Shown piece by piece: positions 49,401-60,300 of a DNA stretch of 64,000 bases. The stretch's first letter is position 1, and each line of letters begins with the position of its first letter. Where the stretch lies: contig CM075772.1 in the NCBI GenBank assembly GCA_037974665.1, forward strand, positions 37,793,052 to 37,857,051, written 5' to 3'. Source of the DNA: Ehretia macrophylla (taxonomy: Eukaryota > Streptophyta > Magnoliopsida > Boraginales > Ehretiaceae). The notes beneath the pieces are model-generated. The model was not told the origin of the DNA. It worked only from the letters and a program-made list of their open reading frames with translations, and ran no database searches. A program made the position numbers and the translations under genes.

Positions 49401-50912
49401 AACCTAACCTTTATTGTCTATAAATTCTTTGGAGAAATTCTTTGAGTTGAGTTAATGGTTAGTTTATTGTTATGTGGAGTGAATTAGTTTCTTGTACAAG
49501 TTATTAACTAAAGTAAAATGAGAAATAGTATGAGTAACTGCAGGCTCATGTGTTGATGTTAGTTAAACTAAACTCTAGCTCGGTTTATATCTAGTTATAG
49601 CATGCTAGTTGAATCATTCTCCTTTAAGTTTTTGAACTATCTTCTTAATTAACTTGTAGACTATTGAAAATATGGAATATATGTTAAGTTAAAGTATATA
49701 AAAGTGGTGTTTTGTTAAAAATAGAATTCTAATAGATATTGTATATATGCTAAATAAGCGAAGTTATAAGTTAGTTAACCTAGCTGAATAATTAATGAAT
49801 GTTGTAGTTAAAGAGTAATTGAAGTAATGTTTGCTCATAGGTTCAAGGTGACTGGAAATGATGTGATTCAAACTTACATCTTGGAGCTCGGTAGAGATGA
49901 GGGACCTGCATCCTTACGTGCATTATAGTTTATTTTCTTTCTAAAAGAGTATATTGTTTAGTATAATTGCATAATTGATATATGCTTATTGTTGCTAAAT
50001 TGTAACTTGGTGCGAGAACAACTTACTTTTTGTCCTTAAATGTGTTTCCTGATTATATTGTCATTGTTATCATTCTTGCATTGCATCGTGGTTGCGCAAC
50101 CTCATTGTCGCGACGGATGCGATGGCCTCGCTGGGCAGCATCGGGCTTGCCAGTGTTGGTTGCCTTAGCTCCGTCTGCTATTCCCTCACTCGCCTAGTCC
50201 GGAGATTTCCAAGGGGTGTTGGGTCATAGGATTGGGTACATCCGGAGTACCCATTGGTGTAAGGGATGCCGGCATATCGAGATTGAGATCATGGTTCGTG
50301 GATCGGGGATCGAAGATTTGGAGTGATAAGGGTTATTGATTGTATCCTTTTAAAATGTGGTATTAGAATTGTTATTCATTGTTTATTTATTGCATTAATT
50401 GTGTTAAGTTGCTGCATTGCACGAACCCTGGTATACTGTTCCCGTTTCCCCTCCCTCACTGAGTATACCAGTTGTATACTCACCCTCGTTTCTAACACCT
50501 TTCAGGTTCAACACCTTCGCAAGGTGATATAGGGAAAGCTCGAGAGTTACCTTATTTGCTTGTGATGACTTCCATTATTAGTACCTGCGAATCCATATGA
50601 ATTTGTAAAGTGGTTTGAATTGTAATTTGATTGGAACTATAGAAACTCGGCTTGTAATTGTATTGGATCTTGTTTGTATTTGATTTGTAGGTGGTTTGTA
50701 ATAGCTTAATGGACTATGTTATTGTTTATTGGTCGTGTATGCTTGATTGGGTGAATGGAGTTAGACCATAGTTTTGTAGTTATAAATATTGTTTACAGGT
50801 TTTGGATTGTCCTATAAACAGGGGAGGCTTTGTCCATTTCCCCTCGTTTCTTGTGCCTTGGGAATGGAATTGGGAATTCCGGTCTCGTGAGGGATCAGGG
50901 CGTTATATTAAC
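46421..50912 (+). mobile_element. Solo LTR D (4482 bp), plus strand
   Basis: Spans 46426-50907. It begins TGTGAGACCCAGTCCC and ends ATCAGGGCGTTATA (the usual CA end mutated to TA). Perfect 5-bp TSDs TTAAC are at 46421-46425 and 50908-50912. The core near 50090 has palindrome GGTTGCGCAACC and an inverted pair GACGGA/TCCGTC (50112-50117, 50170-50175) where A and C have CATGGTAG/CTACCATG. No coding region of note. This is among the longest plant LTR types; the extra length relative to A and B lies upstream of the core. Confidence 0.9.
50461..50481 (+). promoter_or_regulatory. Conserved LTR hairpin, TATAC/GTATA stem (solo LTR D)
   Basis: GAGTATAC, loop CAGTT, GTATACTC: 8 Watson-Crick pairs, preceded by CCTCCCTCACT and followed at 50512 by CTTTCAGGTTC, an acceptor-like site. 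Confidence 0.65.
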
Positions 50913-50934
50913 AATGTCTCAATGATATAACTCC

Positions 50935-51125
50935 AGTGACTAAAAAGTTCACTTTAAAAGTTAATGGAATAAAAGTTCTTAACGACCATAGTCCAATGAC
51001 TAAAAGGTTCACTTTAAAAGTCAAGGGACTAAAAGTTCCTAACGACCATAGTCCAAGGACTAAAATGTTCACTTTAAAAGTCAAGAGACTAAAAGTTCAA
51101 TGGTCGTAGTACAAGGACTATGACA
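50935..51125. repeat. Three tandem ~60-bp units in the right MITE arm
   Basis: Units contain GACTAAAAGGTTCACTTTAA followed by AAGTCAAGGGACTAAAAGTT and the connector CGACCATAGTCCAA. Degenerate inverted counterparts lie at 46290-46390. Confidence 0.75.
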
Positions 51126-51166
51126 AATATTAACTAAGTCTTTTGTTTTTGTTGAGCACTATAGAC

Positions 51167-51619
51167 TAAGGTCATGTTTGACCTAACTTTTAAACATTTA
51201 AAAGCACTTCTTGTAAGTTTAGAAATTGAAATTAACCTGTTTGGTCCATTTTTTAAAATGTTTTTAGGTAAAAGCTTAAGCTGAAAAAAATTAAAAAACA
51301 AAAAGCTCTAAATTGAAGTTTTTAAAAAAAAGTTCTCTCGAAACTGATTTTACATAATGTGGAAAGCTATTTAATTTTATTTTTATCAAATATACCTTTT
51401 CATATTTTTTAAAGTTAAATATTATCCTCAAAATTTTAAAAAATAACATTACTCAATATAGGCCAAATAATTAACAAATTTTATTCAACATCACTTCTAA
51501 CCAAATTTTTTCATGCACTAATGCATCACTTTTATGGTTAATGAGAACAGTTTGAACCCATATCTACTACTAAAATTTTACAACTCATTTCTTTTACATT
51601 TAGTCCAAACATAGCTTAA
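51167..51619. mobile_element. Possible small MITE with TAA flanks
   Basis: Ends GGTCATGTTTGACC (51170) and, inverted, AGCTATGTTTGGAC match at about 10 of 14 positions. TAA stands on both sides (51167-51169, 51617-51619). A 3-bp TAA duplication would fit PIF/Harbinger, but such a short match can arise by chance. Confidence 0.4.
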
Positions 51620-51629
51620 TACCCACATC

Positions 51630-52603
51630 TAGAGGTATCATTTGGGCCGGGCCGAAACAGGCCCAGTTCAGCCCAACATACGAAAATTCAGGCCTAGCCC
51701 AACTCGAATGAAAATGAGTTCAACTCGGCTCAGCCCACCACATATAGGTGGGCCGAGCTAAGTCATATATTTTTGGACCCGACCCATTTGTGCCTAAGCC
51801 CAGCCCAGCTCAACCCATAAGCTCAGCCCAGCCCAGTTCAAACCCAGCACAGGCCCAACTCAAGCCCAGATAAAGCCCATCTTGAGATTATAATTTGTAT
51901 ATGTAATTTTTTTTAATAAATAGTTAGTGTATTCAACTTCATTTTACTACAAAATTATATATTTATTTTACTACCTATTATCTCTTTATTTTACTACAAG
52001 AGAATACACAATATTTATGGCTATGGGGGAAGAAAATTTTTCACAACGATTACGTTCAAATGTTTGGAATCATTTTGTTTACTTTGAAGAACATGAGTAT
52101 GTAATTTGTAACTATTGTGAACGTAAATGTATATTTCGTCATCAATTTAGAACTTCTCCACCAACTTTCTTTAAGCATTTACGTACTATTCTTTTTTTTA
52201 TGTTTATTAGTAACGTATCCGTATTTCATGAACTTGTGGTTTGTTAAGTAATGTTTTATCATTTATATTAATATTATCAATCAACTTATGTCTTGTTAAT
52301 TGTTAAATTAACTTTTTTCGTAAAAAAGGTTAAGCTTAAGATTTTTCGTTATTAATCCAACTATCAAAATTCAGAACACACTAATAAAAAATATATAAAC
52401 AAAAGATGGGTTGGCCCAGCCCAGCCCAGTTCGCGACTTGTGGTAACGGGCTCGTGGGCCGAGCTGGATCCTATATTTCAAGAATTGAGACCAGCCCAAC
52501 TCAGCCCACTAAATATATGTGCTGAGATGGGCTCATTTTTATTAACCCACGATTCGACCGGGCCGTGCCGAGTAGTGCTGGGCTTGCCCATTTGCCAGCT
52601 TTA
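51630..52603 (+). mobile_element. hAT-type element relic with GGGCC/GCCCAG subterminal repeats
   Basis: Left end TAGAGGTATCATTTGGGCC, right end (inverted) TAAAGCTGGCAAATGGGCA. Both subterminal zones are crowded with GCCCAG/GGGCC motifs, typical of plant hAT elements. A BED-finger start of a transposase lies inside. Nearly all of the transposase is missing, so it is a deletion derivative. I could not find a matching 8-bp TSD (CCCACATC against CTCAATAG). Confidence 0.65.
52017..52247 (+). pseudogene. N-terminal BED zinc-finger fragment of a hAT transposase
   Basis: From the ATG at 52017 (MAMGEENFSQRLRSNVWNHF) the frame shows a BED-finger pattern: aromatic W-x2-F, CNYC, then SPPTFFKHLRT. It ends after about 76 codons in unrelated AT-rich sequence, whereas hAT transposases run to some 600-700 residues with a dimerisation domain. 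The second zinc His or Cys after KHL is not evident. It is a remnant that can no longer mobilise itself. Confidence 0.65.
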
Positions 52604-52624
52604 CTCAATAGTCTGTATCTACAC

Positions 52625-55150
52625 TGTAACGTCCCGATCCCTCACAAGACCGAGACTCTTATTTATCACGCTATTCTCAACCCAATTCCAAACCCCGGGC
52701 ACGAAATTTAGGAGAAAAATGGACGGAGTTTCCCCTATATATAGGTCTATCTAGAAACCAGCCAACAGTCACATACAAGTGCTGAATCACAATAAACCAT
52801 TCACACAACCTAACTTTCAAGATTTGTAAAACCAACCAGCTCCTCAAGGCCATCCGAGCCTTGGAACCCAACAACATATCACACAAGCATGCAAAATTAA
52901 ATCAATTGAAGTTCTATCTTTTTAATCCACTTATCATACCACTCTATATTATCAATCAAGCTTTCTTATAATTTGTGTCCAACCAACTAACTAGTTTTCA
53001 TCGTCCACACAAGCATGCACTACTAAGTAATAAAGTAAAGCAAATAGAAGATATTACAAGCCCACTAATACCTAATCATCAAACAAAACTAAAACTTTAA
53101 TATTACATTCCTTGATATAACATAAATACATACATGGGCACAAAGTCTCAAATACAATACAAGCATATCATGATCACATTCTTCCATGTTTTACACACTG
53201 ATAGAGCAAGCAGGTCACACAGGAGGCAATCCAATCTTCAGCTTTTCCTGAAATATGTTGAAAAGAGGAATGAGTAACCAAGTTACTCAGTGAGGGAGGT
53301 GATGCAACATACCGGGCGTGCATTATGATATGCCGATACAAGAAATCATATATATAACATAAACAACAAGATTAAATAGCAAGTAGTTAACCACATTAAA
53401 AGGATACGATTCCACTTCAAGTCTTCAAACTCGAACCACGAGCTACGAACTTCACGCAAGTGCCGGTAAACTCTTACTCCAACAAGTTGGGATACTCCGG
53501 ATATATCCCGATCCTACGACCCTTTCTCCTGAGGTAGTACCATATGCCCAGCAGGTGAACCACGCCTCTGGGGTAGTGGAGTATGCTCAGTGAGAAAGGG
53601 AATAGGCACCATGGTAGTCGAGGGAGCACGGCAAGCCCGATGCCGCCCGTGTTCTCGACGCTACCATGTCTGAAAAGGTTGCGCAACCCCGAGACAAGTC
53701 CACAAGCATCAAAATATCAAATAACATGTAAGAGGGTCGACAAGGTAGGACACCCTTACATATAAACACAATATAAGCTCACATAAGCACAAAATAGCTT
53801 TAAAGTCTCAAAAGAAGCAATCAACATAACTTTTTCCCACAATCTACTCAAATAGTTCAATTATACTCTAGACAATCAATATAATGCATGACAACACAAC
53901 AACAAGCTTTAGACGCGTCAAAAGAAGCCTAGTACCACTTTTTCCCTTTCTTTAATCAAGCTTTTTCTTCTCTTGTGTGCATTGCAATATTCCCAAACCA
54001 TATTCTACTCATACTACAACTCTAATTAATCCAAAAGACACCTATTAAGATCATAAAAATTCATTTTAGAAGCTAAAGCTTGGGAAGGCTTCGAGCGGGT
54101 TTTAACTACAACCGTACTATCCGAGCCTCAATTTTGCGTAATGAAGGCACCAAAAGTGCTTCCATACCCCAAGGATACCTAATCCAAAGCCCAAACGTGC
54201 CCGGATTGCACAACGAGAAAAGTCCTCTTTTTAAAGTCGACTAATTTTGCAATTTAGCTCGGTTTTGGGTGATTCAACTTTACGTGGCCTCCCATCTAGC
54301 TTCACTATGGTCTAGAACATCTAATTGAAGCCTCAATTCATTCCAATTAGCACATTTATTCAAAACCCTAAATACAAACACTATCCATCATCTCTTTCAC
54401 AACATTCAACCTTTCAACCATGGATTATGCTATCAAGCTATAAAAGTTTACTCTATAGGCTCTAATAAACACATATAAAGCATTCATAACAAGTATTATA
54501 ACTATAATCAACAAATCAATAATTTCAACATATGAGCATAAACTTTGAAAGCTATAAAATACAACTCCCTCACAATTTATGATGTGTAGAAGCTTGTTGG
54601 GGAACCCTAGGATGCTCAAACAACTCCACGATCCAAGCCAACAGTCAAGCTAGCAAGATTGATGAAGAAATTTTCCTCTTTTTTCTCCTTGAAGTGGTCG
54701 GCCAAGGGGGAGGACACAAAGGTAATTTTTGCAATTGTTTTTGATGATATAATGTTTGTGTTGTGTTATGTTATGTTTGTATATGATATATGCTAAGTTT
54801 TGCTAAGTCAAACCTCATAAAAGGTTGGTCAAATGAGCTTAAACTTTAATCTAATGTTAACTAACTCAAACTAAGATTGTTACGTACGTAACACTATTCA
54901 AATGATGCGGAAAACATTTTCTAATTGTATGCTCCTGAGCTCAAAAGTCCAAAATAAAAATTTCCCGATTCCTATTATGTATCATATGACCTAGGAAAAA
55001 TATTAAATCGCATATCCGAGACCATAAATTTTTTTATGAATAATGCCTCAAAATAAACAATTAATGAAGACAAGAAATGCACGTAAAATGCACAAGTAGT
55101 TTATGCAACAGTTATTTAAAATATGTGTAATAAAATTATCGGGCATCACA
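52625..55150 (-). mobile_element. Solo LTR E (2526 bp), minus strand
   Basis: Plus-strand ends are TGTAACGTCCCGATCC (52625) and CGGGCATCACA (55150). Palindrome GGTTGCGCAACC is at 53677-53688, hairpin at 53272-53288. It is related to the nested LTR in element A. The left flank is TACAC. The right side abuts the TRIM array with no intervening base, so no TSD is visible. Confidence 0.85.
53272..53288 (-). promoter_or_regulatory. Conserved LTR hairpin, TAAC/GTTA stem (solo LTR E)
   Basis: GAGTAAC, a 3-nt loop, GTTACTC: 7 Watson-Crick pairs. On the minus strand CCTCCCTCACT precedes it. Confidence 0.65.
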
Positions 55151-55401
55151 TGTAATATCCCATATCGGACGCGGAGGTCTTTGGGCTATTGAATATATAG
55201 AGATGTCTCGTATATTTGTGCACGTGCATTTTCCTGGCAATGGCTGGGAAGCGACAAAACCGTGAAGAGTATGGGCTCCAAAGCGGAGAATACATGCATA
55301 ATGCGTTACTGGGCCTGCTCGTCATGGCCTCGGTGCTTGCTTGGGCCTAAGTCCCAGGGGGTATCTTGTAGGCGTGGAGTTGGGTTCGGGGGGTTACAAA
55401 G

Positions 55402-55414
55402 TGGTATCAGAGCC
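55402..55414 (+). other. PBS of TRIM unit 1
   Basis: TGGTATCAGAGCC, 3 nt after the first LTR end. Confidence 0.85.
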
Positions 55415-55716
55415 GACGCGTTCATATGGCCAGCGAGGACGCTGGGTCCCCAAAGGGGGGCGGGTGTAATATCCAACATCGAACGCGGAGGTCTCTAGGC
55501 TATTGAATATATAGAGATGTCTCGTATATTCGTGCACGTGCATTTTCCTGGCAGTGGCTGGGAGGCGACAAAACCTTGAGGAGTATGGGCTCCAAAGCGG
55601 ACAATACATGCGTAGTGCGTTACTGGGCCTGCTCGCCATGGCCTCGATGCTCGCTTGGGCCTAAGTCCCAAGGGGTATCCTGTAGGCGTGGGAGTTGGGT
55701 TCGGGGCGTTACAAAG

Positions 55717-55728
55717 TGGTATCAGAGC
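55717..55728 (+). other. PBS of TRIM unit 2
   Basis: TGGTATCAGAGC, 3 nt after the second LTR end. Confidence 0.85.
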
Positions 55729-56033
55729 TGACGCGTTCGTATGGCCAGCGAGGACGCTGGGTCCCCAAGGGCGGATGGGTGTAATATCCTACATCGGATG
55801 CGAAGGTCTCTGGGCTATTGAATATATAGAGATGTCTCGTATATTCGTGTACGCGCGTTTTCTTGGCAGTGGCTGGGAGGCGACAAAACTGTGAGGAGTA
55901 TGGGTTCCAAAGCTGACAATACGTGCATAGTGCATTACTGGGCCTGCTCGCCATGGCCTCGGTGCTCGCTTGGGCCTAAGTCCCAGGGGGTATCCTGTAG
56001 GCGTGGGAGTTGGGTTCGGGGCGTTACAAGACA

Positions 56034-56446
56034 ACTTTCAAAGTCTCTTATAAACACATGGTGATGAACACAGTTCTAGCTAGAATGAAAAAAGATACAA
56101 CCAATTATTGATCCAGATCAAAAGCAGCCTATCTAATTGAACACTACTATTGTTTAAAGCAACTGAAGATAATCATTCTTTAGTTTGTATTCTATGTATC
56201 TTAGAAATAGATTATATCTTCATTTACACTCATTTTTCTGTATAGATCATATGACCCTAATGTGAATATATATGATCTGTAATTTTTTTCTTCTGCATTT
56301 GTAAAATAGGTGATAGTTGTTCATAAAATAAATCTTAGTGTATTTTTATTCTATGACTCCAAATTATTATTATTTAATTTGTAATTAATTTATTTGCTCA
56401 GTTTGGTTTTTATTTTTTGTCAAATTATTTGATGTTATTACAATCA
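56034..56446. other. Interval between TRIM array and duplicated segment
   Basis: AT-rich; contains TTTGTATTCTATGTATCTTAG near 56187, related to a phrase that recurs inside the duplicated segments. No gene seen. Confidence 0.4.
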
Positions 56447-56664
56447 GATCAAGTTCTACAAACATTGTTGACAAGATGATTGTTCATATAACAGTGGAAT
56501 CAATTTCATAATTATTACTAATACTAAATTTGTTTGCTTATTATTTTTACTCATCACTGTTAATTTTTTTTATGCTGCAGGAAATTAGTGTAATATCCCA
56601 GTGCTTTGAAAATGTTGTCGAGGGGTTCAAGTTTATGTGTCACATCCTCGAAGAGGGTTTGGGA

Positions 56665-56796
56665 TAGGCAATAGATAGAGAGAATGATAAAATTGGATTT
56701 GACATGTATCTTACTAAAACAAGGAAGATGTAGGCAATAGATAGAGAGAATGATAAAATTGGATTTGAGATGTATCTTACCAAAACAAGGAAGATG
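56665..56796. repeat. 66-bp tandem duplication private to the right copy
   Basis: TAGGCAATAGATAGAGAGAA begins at 56665 and again at 56731. The left copy (about 29530) has one unit. Confidence 0.85.
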
Positions 56797-57316
56797 ATAA
56801 GTGAAAGATTTGTATTCAAGAGTATTTTGTTCGATTTTTGTTGTTTGATGGGTTATATATCATGTGATATTTATGATCTACTACAACGTTATTTTTCTAC
56901 TTTATGTTGATATTATACTTATTTTTATACTTTATTTTGATATTTTTCAATATAATATTACATATTATTTCAGTCGATCTTTCTGGAGAATATTTTTGAA
57001 ATAAACTTTCCAGGAAGCCAATAAACTTTCCACGAAATAGAAAAAAAAATTAGCAATAATTATTTCCTATATAGATATTAATTTTTAATTATTAGAATCA
57101 TTTAGGAGACTCTATATTGTCATCAATCGAATGATGCAATTAGCTCAGTGTTTCCTAGGATATTATGTTCATTATTTTCTCTTTTTTTGGTCAAAGTTTT
57201 TTTGGCACCTTCCTACGTATTGAAACCAATATATTTCTACAAAAAAATGAAAAAAAATGAGCAATAATTTTTTCCTTATAGATTTTAATTTTTAATTATG
57301 AGAATCATTCGAGAGA

Positions 57317-60300
57317 CCATATGTGATTACCCAGACCCAGCATATAGTATACAGTACATATTCGCATATATTTATGTGTTACTTTAAAAGTTTATTTATG
57401 ATTAAGTGAATAACTTAATTCAATGCATTCATTAATTGCACTATTTGTTATATTTTTGAAATACGTGCAAATAGAGTTTAGTAAAATTAAATAGGGTAAC
57501 TATTTTAATATTAAAATTATTATATTTTATTATTTTGTATTTAAGTGTTAGATTCCATTTTTTTTTCATTAATTGCTTAAATAACTCAAGTCTGGAAATG
57601 AAAATTTTCTGCTTCTTTTTCTGAATTTTATATTTTTCCTTACTTACTTGTCATTTATGTGTCATACGTTCATTGAGTTTGCGTGCATAGCATTTCGGGA
57701 ATGTTGAATAAAAATTGGATTAGTGTTCTCTAATGAATAGTATTTTCAGCTTTTAATTTAACATTTCAATAACTCATTTGCTTATTATTTGATCCAATTA
57801 CAACTATTTGACCCAAATACCCTACCCATTGACCAAACCCATTGACCTTGTCATCTTTTCTTTTATAAGCTAAACCAAGCAAGGAAAAAATAAAACAAAA
57901 GAGGGAAAAATGGCCTTAGGGCCAATTTTCAGGAGAAAAAAAAAAAGAGAAAATGTCCTCAAATCTTGCCAATTGGATCTTCTAGCTTTGTCTTGGAGGT
58001 AGATTGAGGTATCCTAGAGTACTACAAAGCTCCTACAACTTGGTATGTGAGAGAGATTTCATGTTATATGCATTTAAATTTCTAGGGTTTAAACTTGAAT
58101 TTTTAAAATTGTTGATTATTGTTATATCTTTGCTCATAGATGCTTGTAGTACCTCTTATTGATGTTGTAGAGTACTCTTTTGAAGTTAGTTGGCATCTTG
58201 AATGACTAGAATGGTGAATGTTACATTGTAGAAGGTGATGAATAGTAAAAAAACATGAATAGTAAAATCTTTGTGTTCTAGCTTAATTTGTTGCTATATA
58301 CATGTGATTTAGGAGTTATTAAACCTAGATTAGAGCCTTGAATGGGTTGGCAATGCTTGAAATGCAAGATCAATTAGTTAAAGTTAGTTTCATGGGCACT
58401 ATTCACTCAGGCCCTTTAAATCTTGCTCAAAACCTTCATCTAACGATAGATATGTGATGTTGGGTTGATAAAACGGTATCACGTTAAAATTTATCGAATT
58501 CCGAGGATATCGATTTTTATGCCTCTTTGTATGCGCCCATTAGAATTAATACAATTAGGGACTTAAATACTAGTTTAATGTTTGGTTTAGGTTCCATAAA
58601 TATAGCTGATGATAGTTAGATACTTTAGTTAATTAAACCTTGGCTAAAACTAGTTTCGGCATATTGAACTTAAAGGAGAAAATGGAGATTTTAGGCCTCA
58701 TACTTAACTTTAGTTTGTTTATTGTGTTATATTTGTTGTAGAGACTAAGAGATTCATGTTAGTTAAAGCTGGAAATTGAGGTTTAAGTGTTAGTGTATAT
58801 TATGTTGCTTTATTATTTTGGTTACTAGTTCATAACCGAGTTGTGTTTCTTGTTCAAATAAGGTAATTAGCTTGAATGTCATACTACCTACATGAAAATG
58901 ATTGTTTAACTATAAATGCATGTGATTTAGATCTAATATTTATCTTGAATGCTAATTTGATTGGAATTCTTTAAGCTTATGATTTAATTTTAGATTGAAG
59001 AGTTAGTTTAATTGTGTAGTGGTTTAGTTAGAATGTAAGTTAATTGTGAAATGGTTATTTATTGGCTTGTTAAATGTTATCTTTAACTTGAGTTTGCTAT
59101 GAATGTGAGATGAAAATTTTCTTATTTTAAGTTGCTGTCAAGTTCTTGTTTTTTTTTAAGTTTGCTTCAAAGCAGACAAAAGTGGTAATGTGTTCTTTTA
59201 CATATCTAGCTTGTGTATTAGAGTTCATAATGTTGTAGGAGTGTTCTTTTGCTAGCATTTGAAGTTTTTATGGTAGTTTATTGATAGAATAAAGTTTAGT
59301 TAGTTAAATGTAAAATGGTAGACAAAGTGTTTGTTTAAATGCATGAATGAAGTGTATATGTTAGAAACATGCTTAATATCACTTATGAGCAAGGAATCAA
59401 CAAAGAATTTCAAGTAGTTTTGCTTAAATGAATTCAACCCCTTTGTGTTTCTTTTGAATTCTTGAGACTTGATGACTAGTTAGGCTTAGAAGTTGTTGAT
59501 TAATAGCTCTTAGGAATGTTAGAGTCCAAAACATGGTAGTCAAGCAAGAAAATAGCAAAAGGACTCAAGTGTGCTTGTGTGTATGTGTTATATTTGGATC
59601 AGTGCACTGTACCCGACTTTTGGAGCCTTTCGGACATAGCAAACATGCTCGAAAACCAAATTTGTACAGCAGCTAGATTAGGCAGTTTAGAGCAAATATT
59701 AATTTCTAGGGCTAAGGCTAATTCTAATGTTTTAGGCCTCCGATTTAGCCATTTTCAAAATGTGTCTAGGAAAAATCGTTGGTGTAGGGCAGTTTAAAGT
59801 AGTTGCACGGAAAAGGGTATAACTTATGGAATTTAACTCGGAATTAGGCACCATTTGATTCTAAAATCATATACACTCGAAGAGCTACGTTTCTATACAA
59901 AAATCAGTCAATTTGGAGGTCAATAGCATTTGTAACTGAATTGACTAAGATAAGCTTCTGTTAAGAGATTTGTTGGATTATTTGAGAATTTCTTGAACTT
60001 GTAGCATAGCTAGATAGTTGAATTGGTATACATGCTATAATTGTTATATTTATTATTACTTGAGTTATAAATTGATACGTGGGTAAGGTTAGCCTACTTT
60101 GCTAACCTCCCGACTTTTTATTAACTTGCTATCTTGAGATCTCGAATGTGTTATGTGGAGTGAACATGCTTATATCTTGTTATATTGTTTATATTGCTTG
60201 TAAATTGTATTGCATGTGTGAAGTTATGATTATGATTGGAATACTTGGCTACTTGAGTGATTACTTGGATTATGTGTTAAATTAAAGTATAAAATGTGAT

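Larger units (their letters stand above)
46228..51133. mobile_element. Fold-back MITE (~430 bp) split by solo LTR D
   Basis: The left arm 46228-46425 (TTAATACTTGTC, then TAGTCCCTTGAGTTAT) is an imperfect inverted copy of the right arm 50913-51133 (ends GACAAATATTAA). The right arm has three tandem units of about 60 bp with GGACTAAAAGTTC and TTCACTTTAAAAGTCAA. The whole looks like one palindromic MITE with solo LTR D near its centre. Its own TSD was not clear. Confidence 0.65.
55151..56028 (+). mobile_element. TRIM array: three ~249-bp LTRs and two 66-bp internal domains
   Basis: LTRs 55151-55398, 55465-55713 and 55780-56028 begin TGTAATATCC and end GTTACA. The internal pieces 55399-55464 and 55714-55779 each hold a tRNA-Met PBS (TGGTATCAGAGC) and a purine-rich end (CCCCAAAGGGGGGCGGG in the first). 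That is LTR-int-LTR-int-LTR, a tandem form expected from recombination between TRIM copies. The start TCCCATATCGG and the CAAAGCGGACAATAC motif recall the Cassandra TRIM family, but I do not see its 5S rRNA-like promoter segment. No coding capacity. Confidence 0.88.

Noticed and set aside
51622..52611. 8-bp TSD for the BED-finger hAT relic
   Set aside because: CCCACATC and CTCAATAG do not match; the element ends may be eroded or rearranged.
55151..55398. 5S rRNA gene inside the TRIM LTR
   Set aside because: The LTR looked Cassandra-like, so I searched for the 5S-like promoter phrases and did not find them.
55394..56034. Open frames of about 80 codons on both strands in the TRIM array
   Set aside because: They repeat with the TRIM unit, overlap on opposite strands and have no domain; they are by-products of GC-richer LTR sequence.
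59579..59797. 72-codon frame in solo LTR F
   Set aside because: No homology recognised and it lies in LTR sequence; chance frame.
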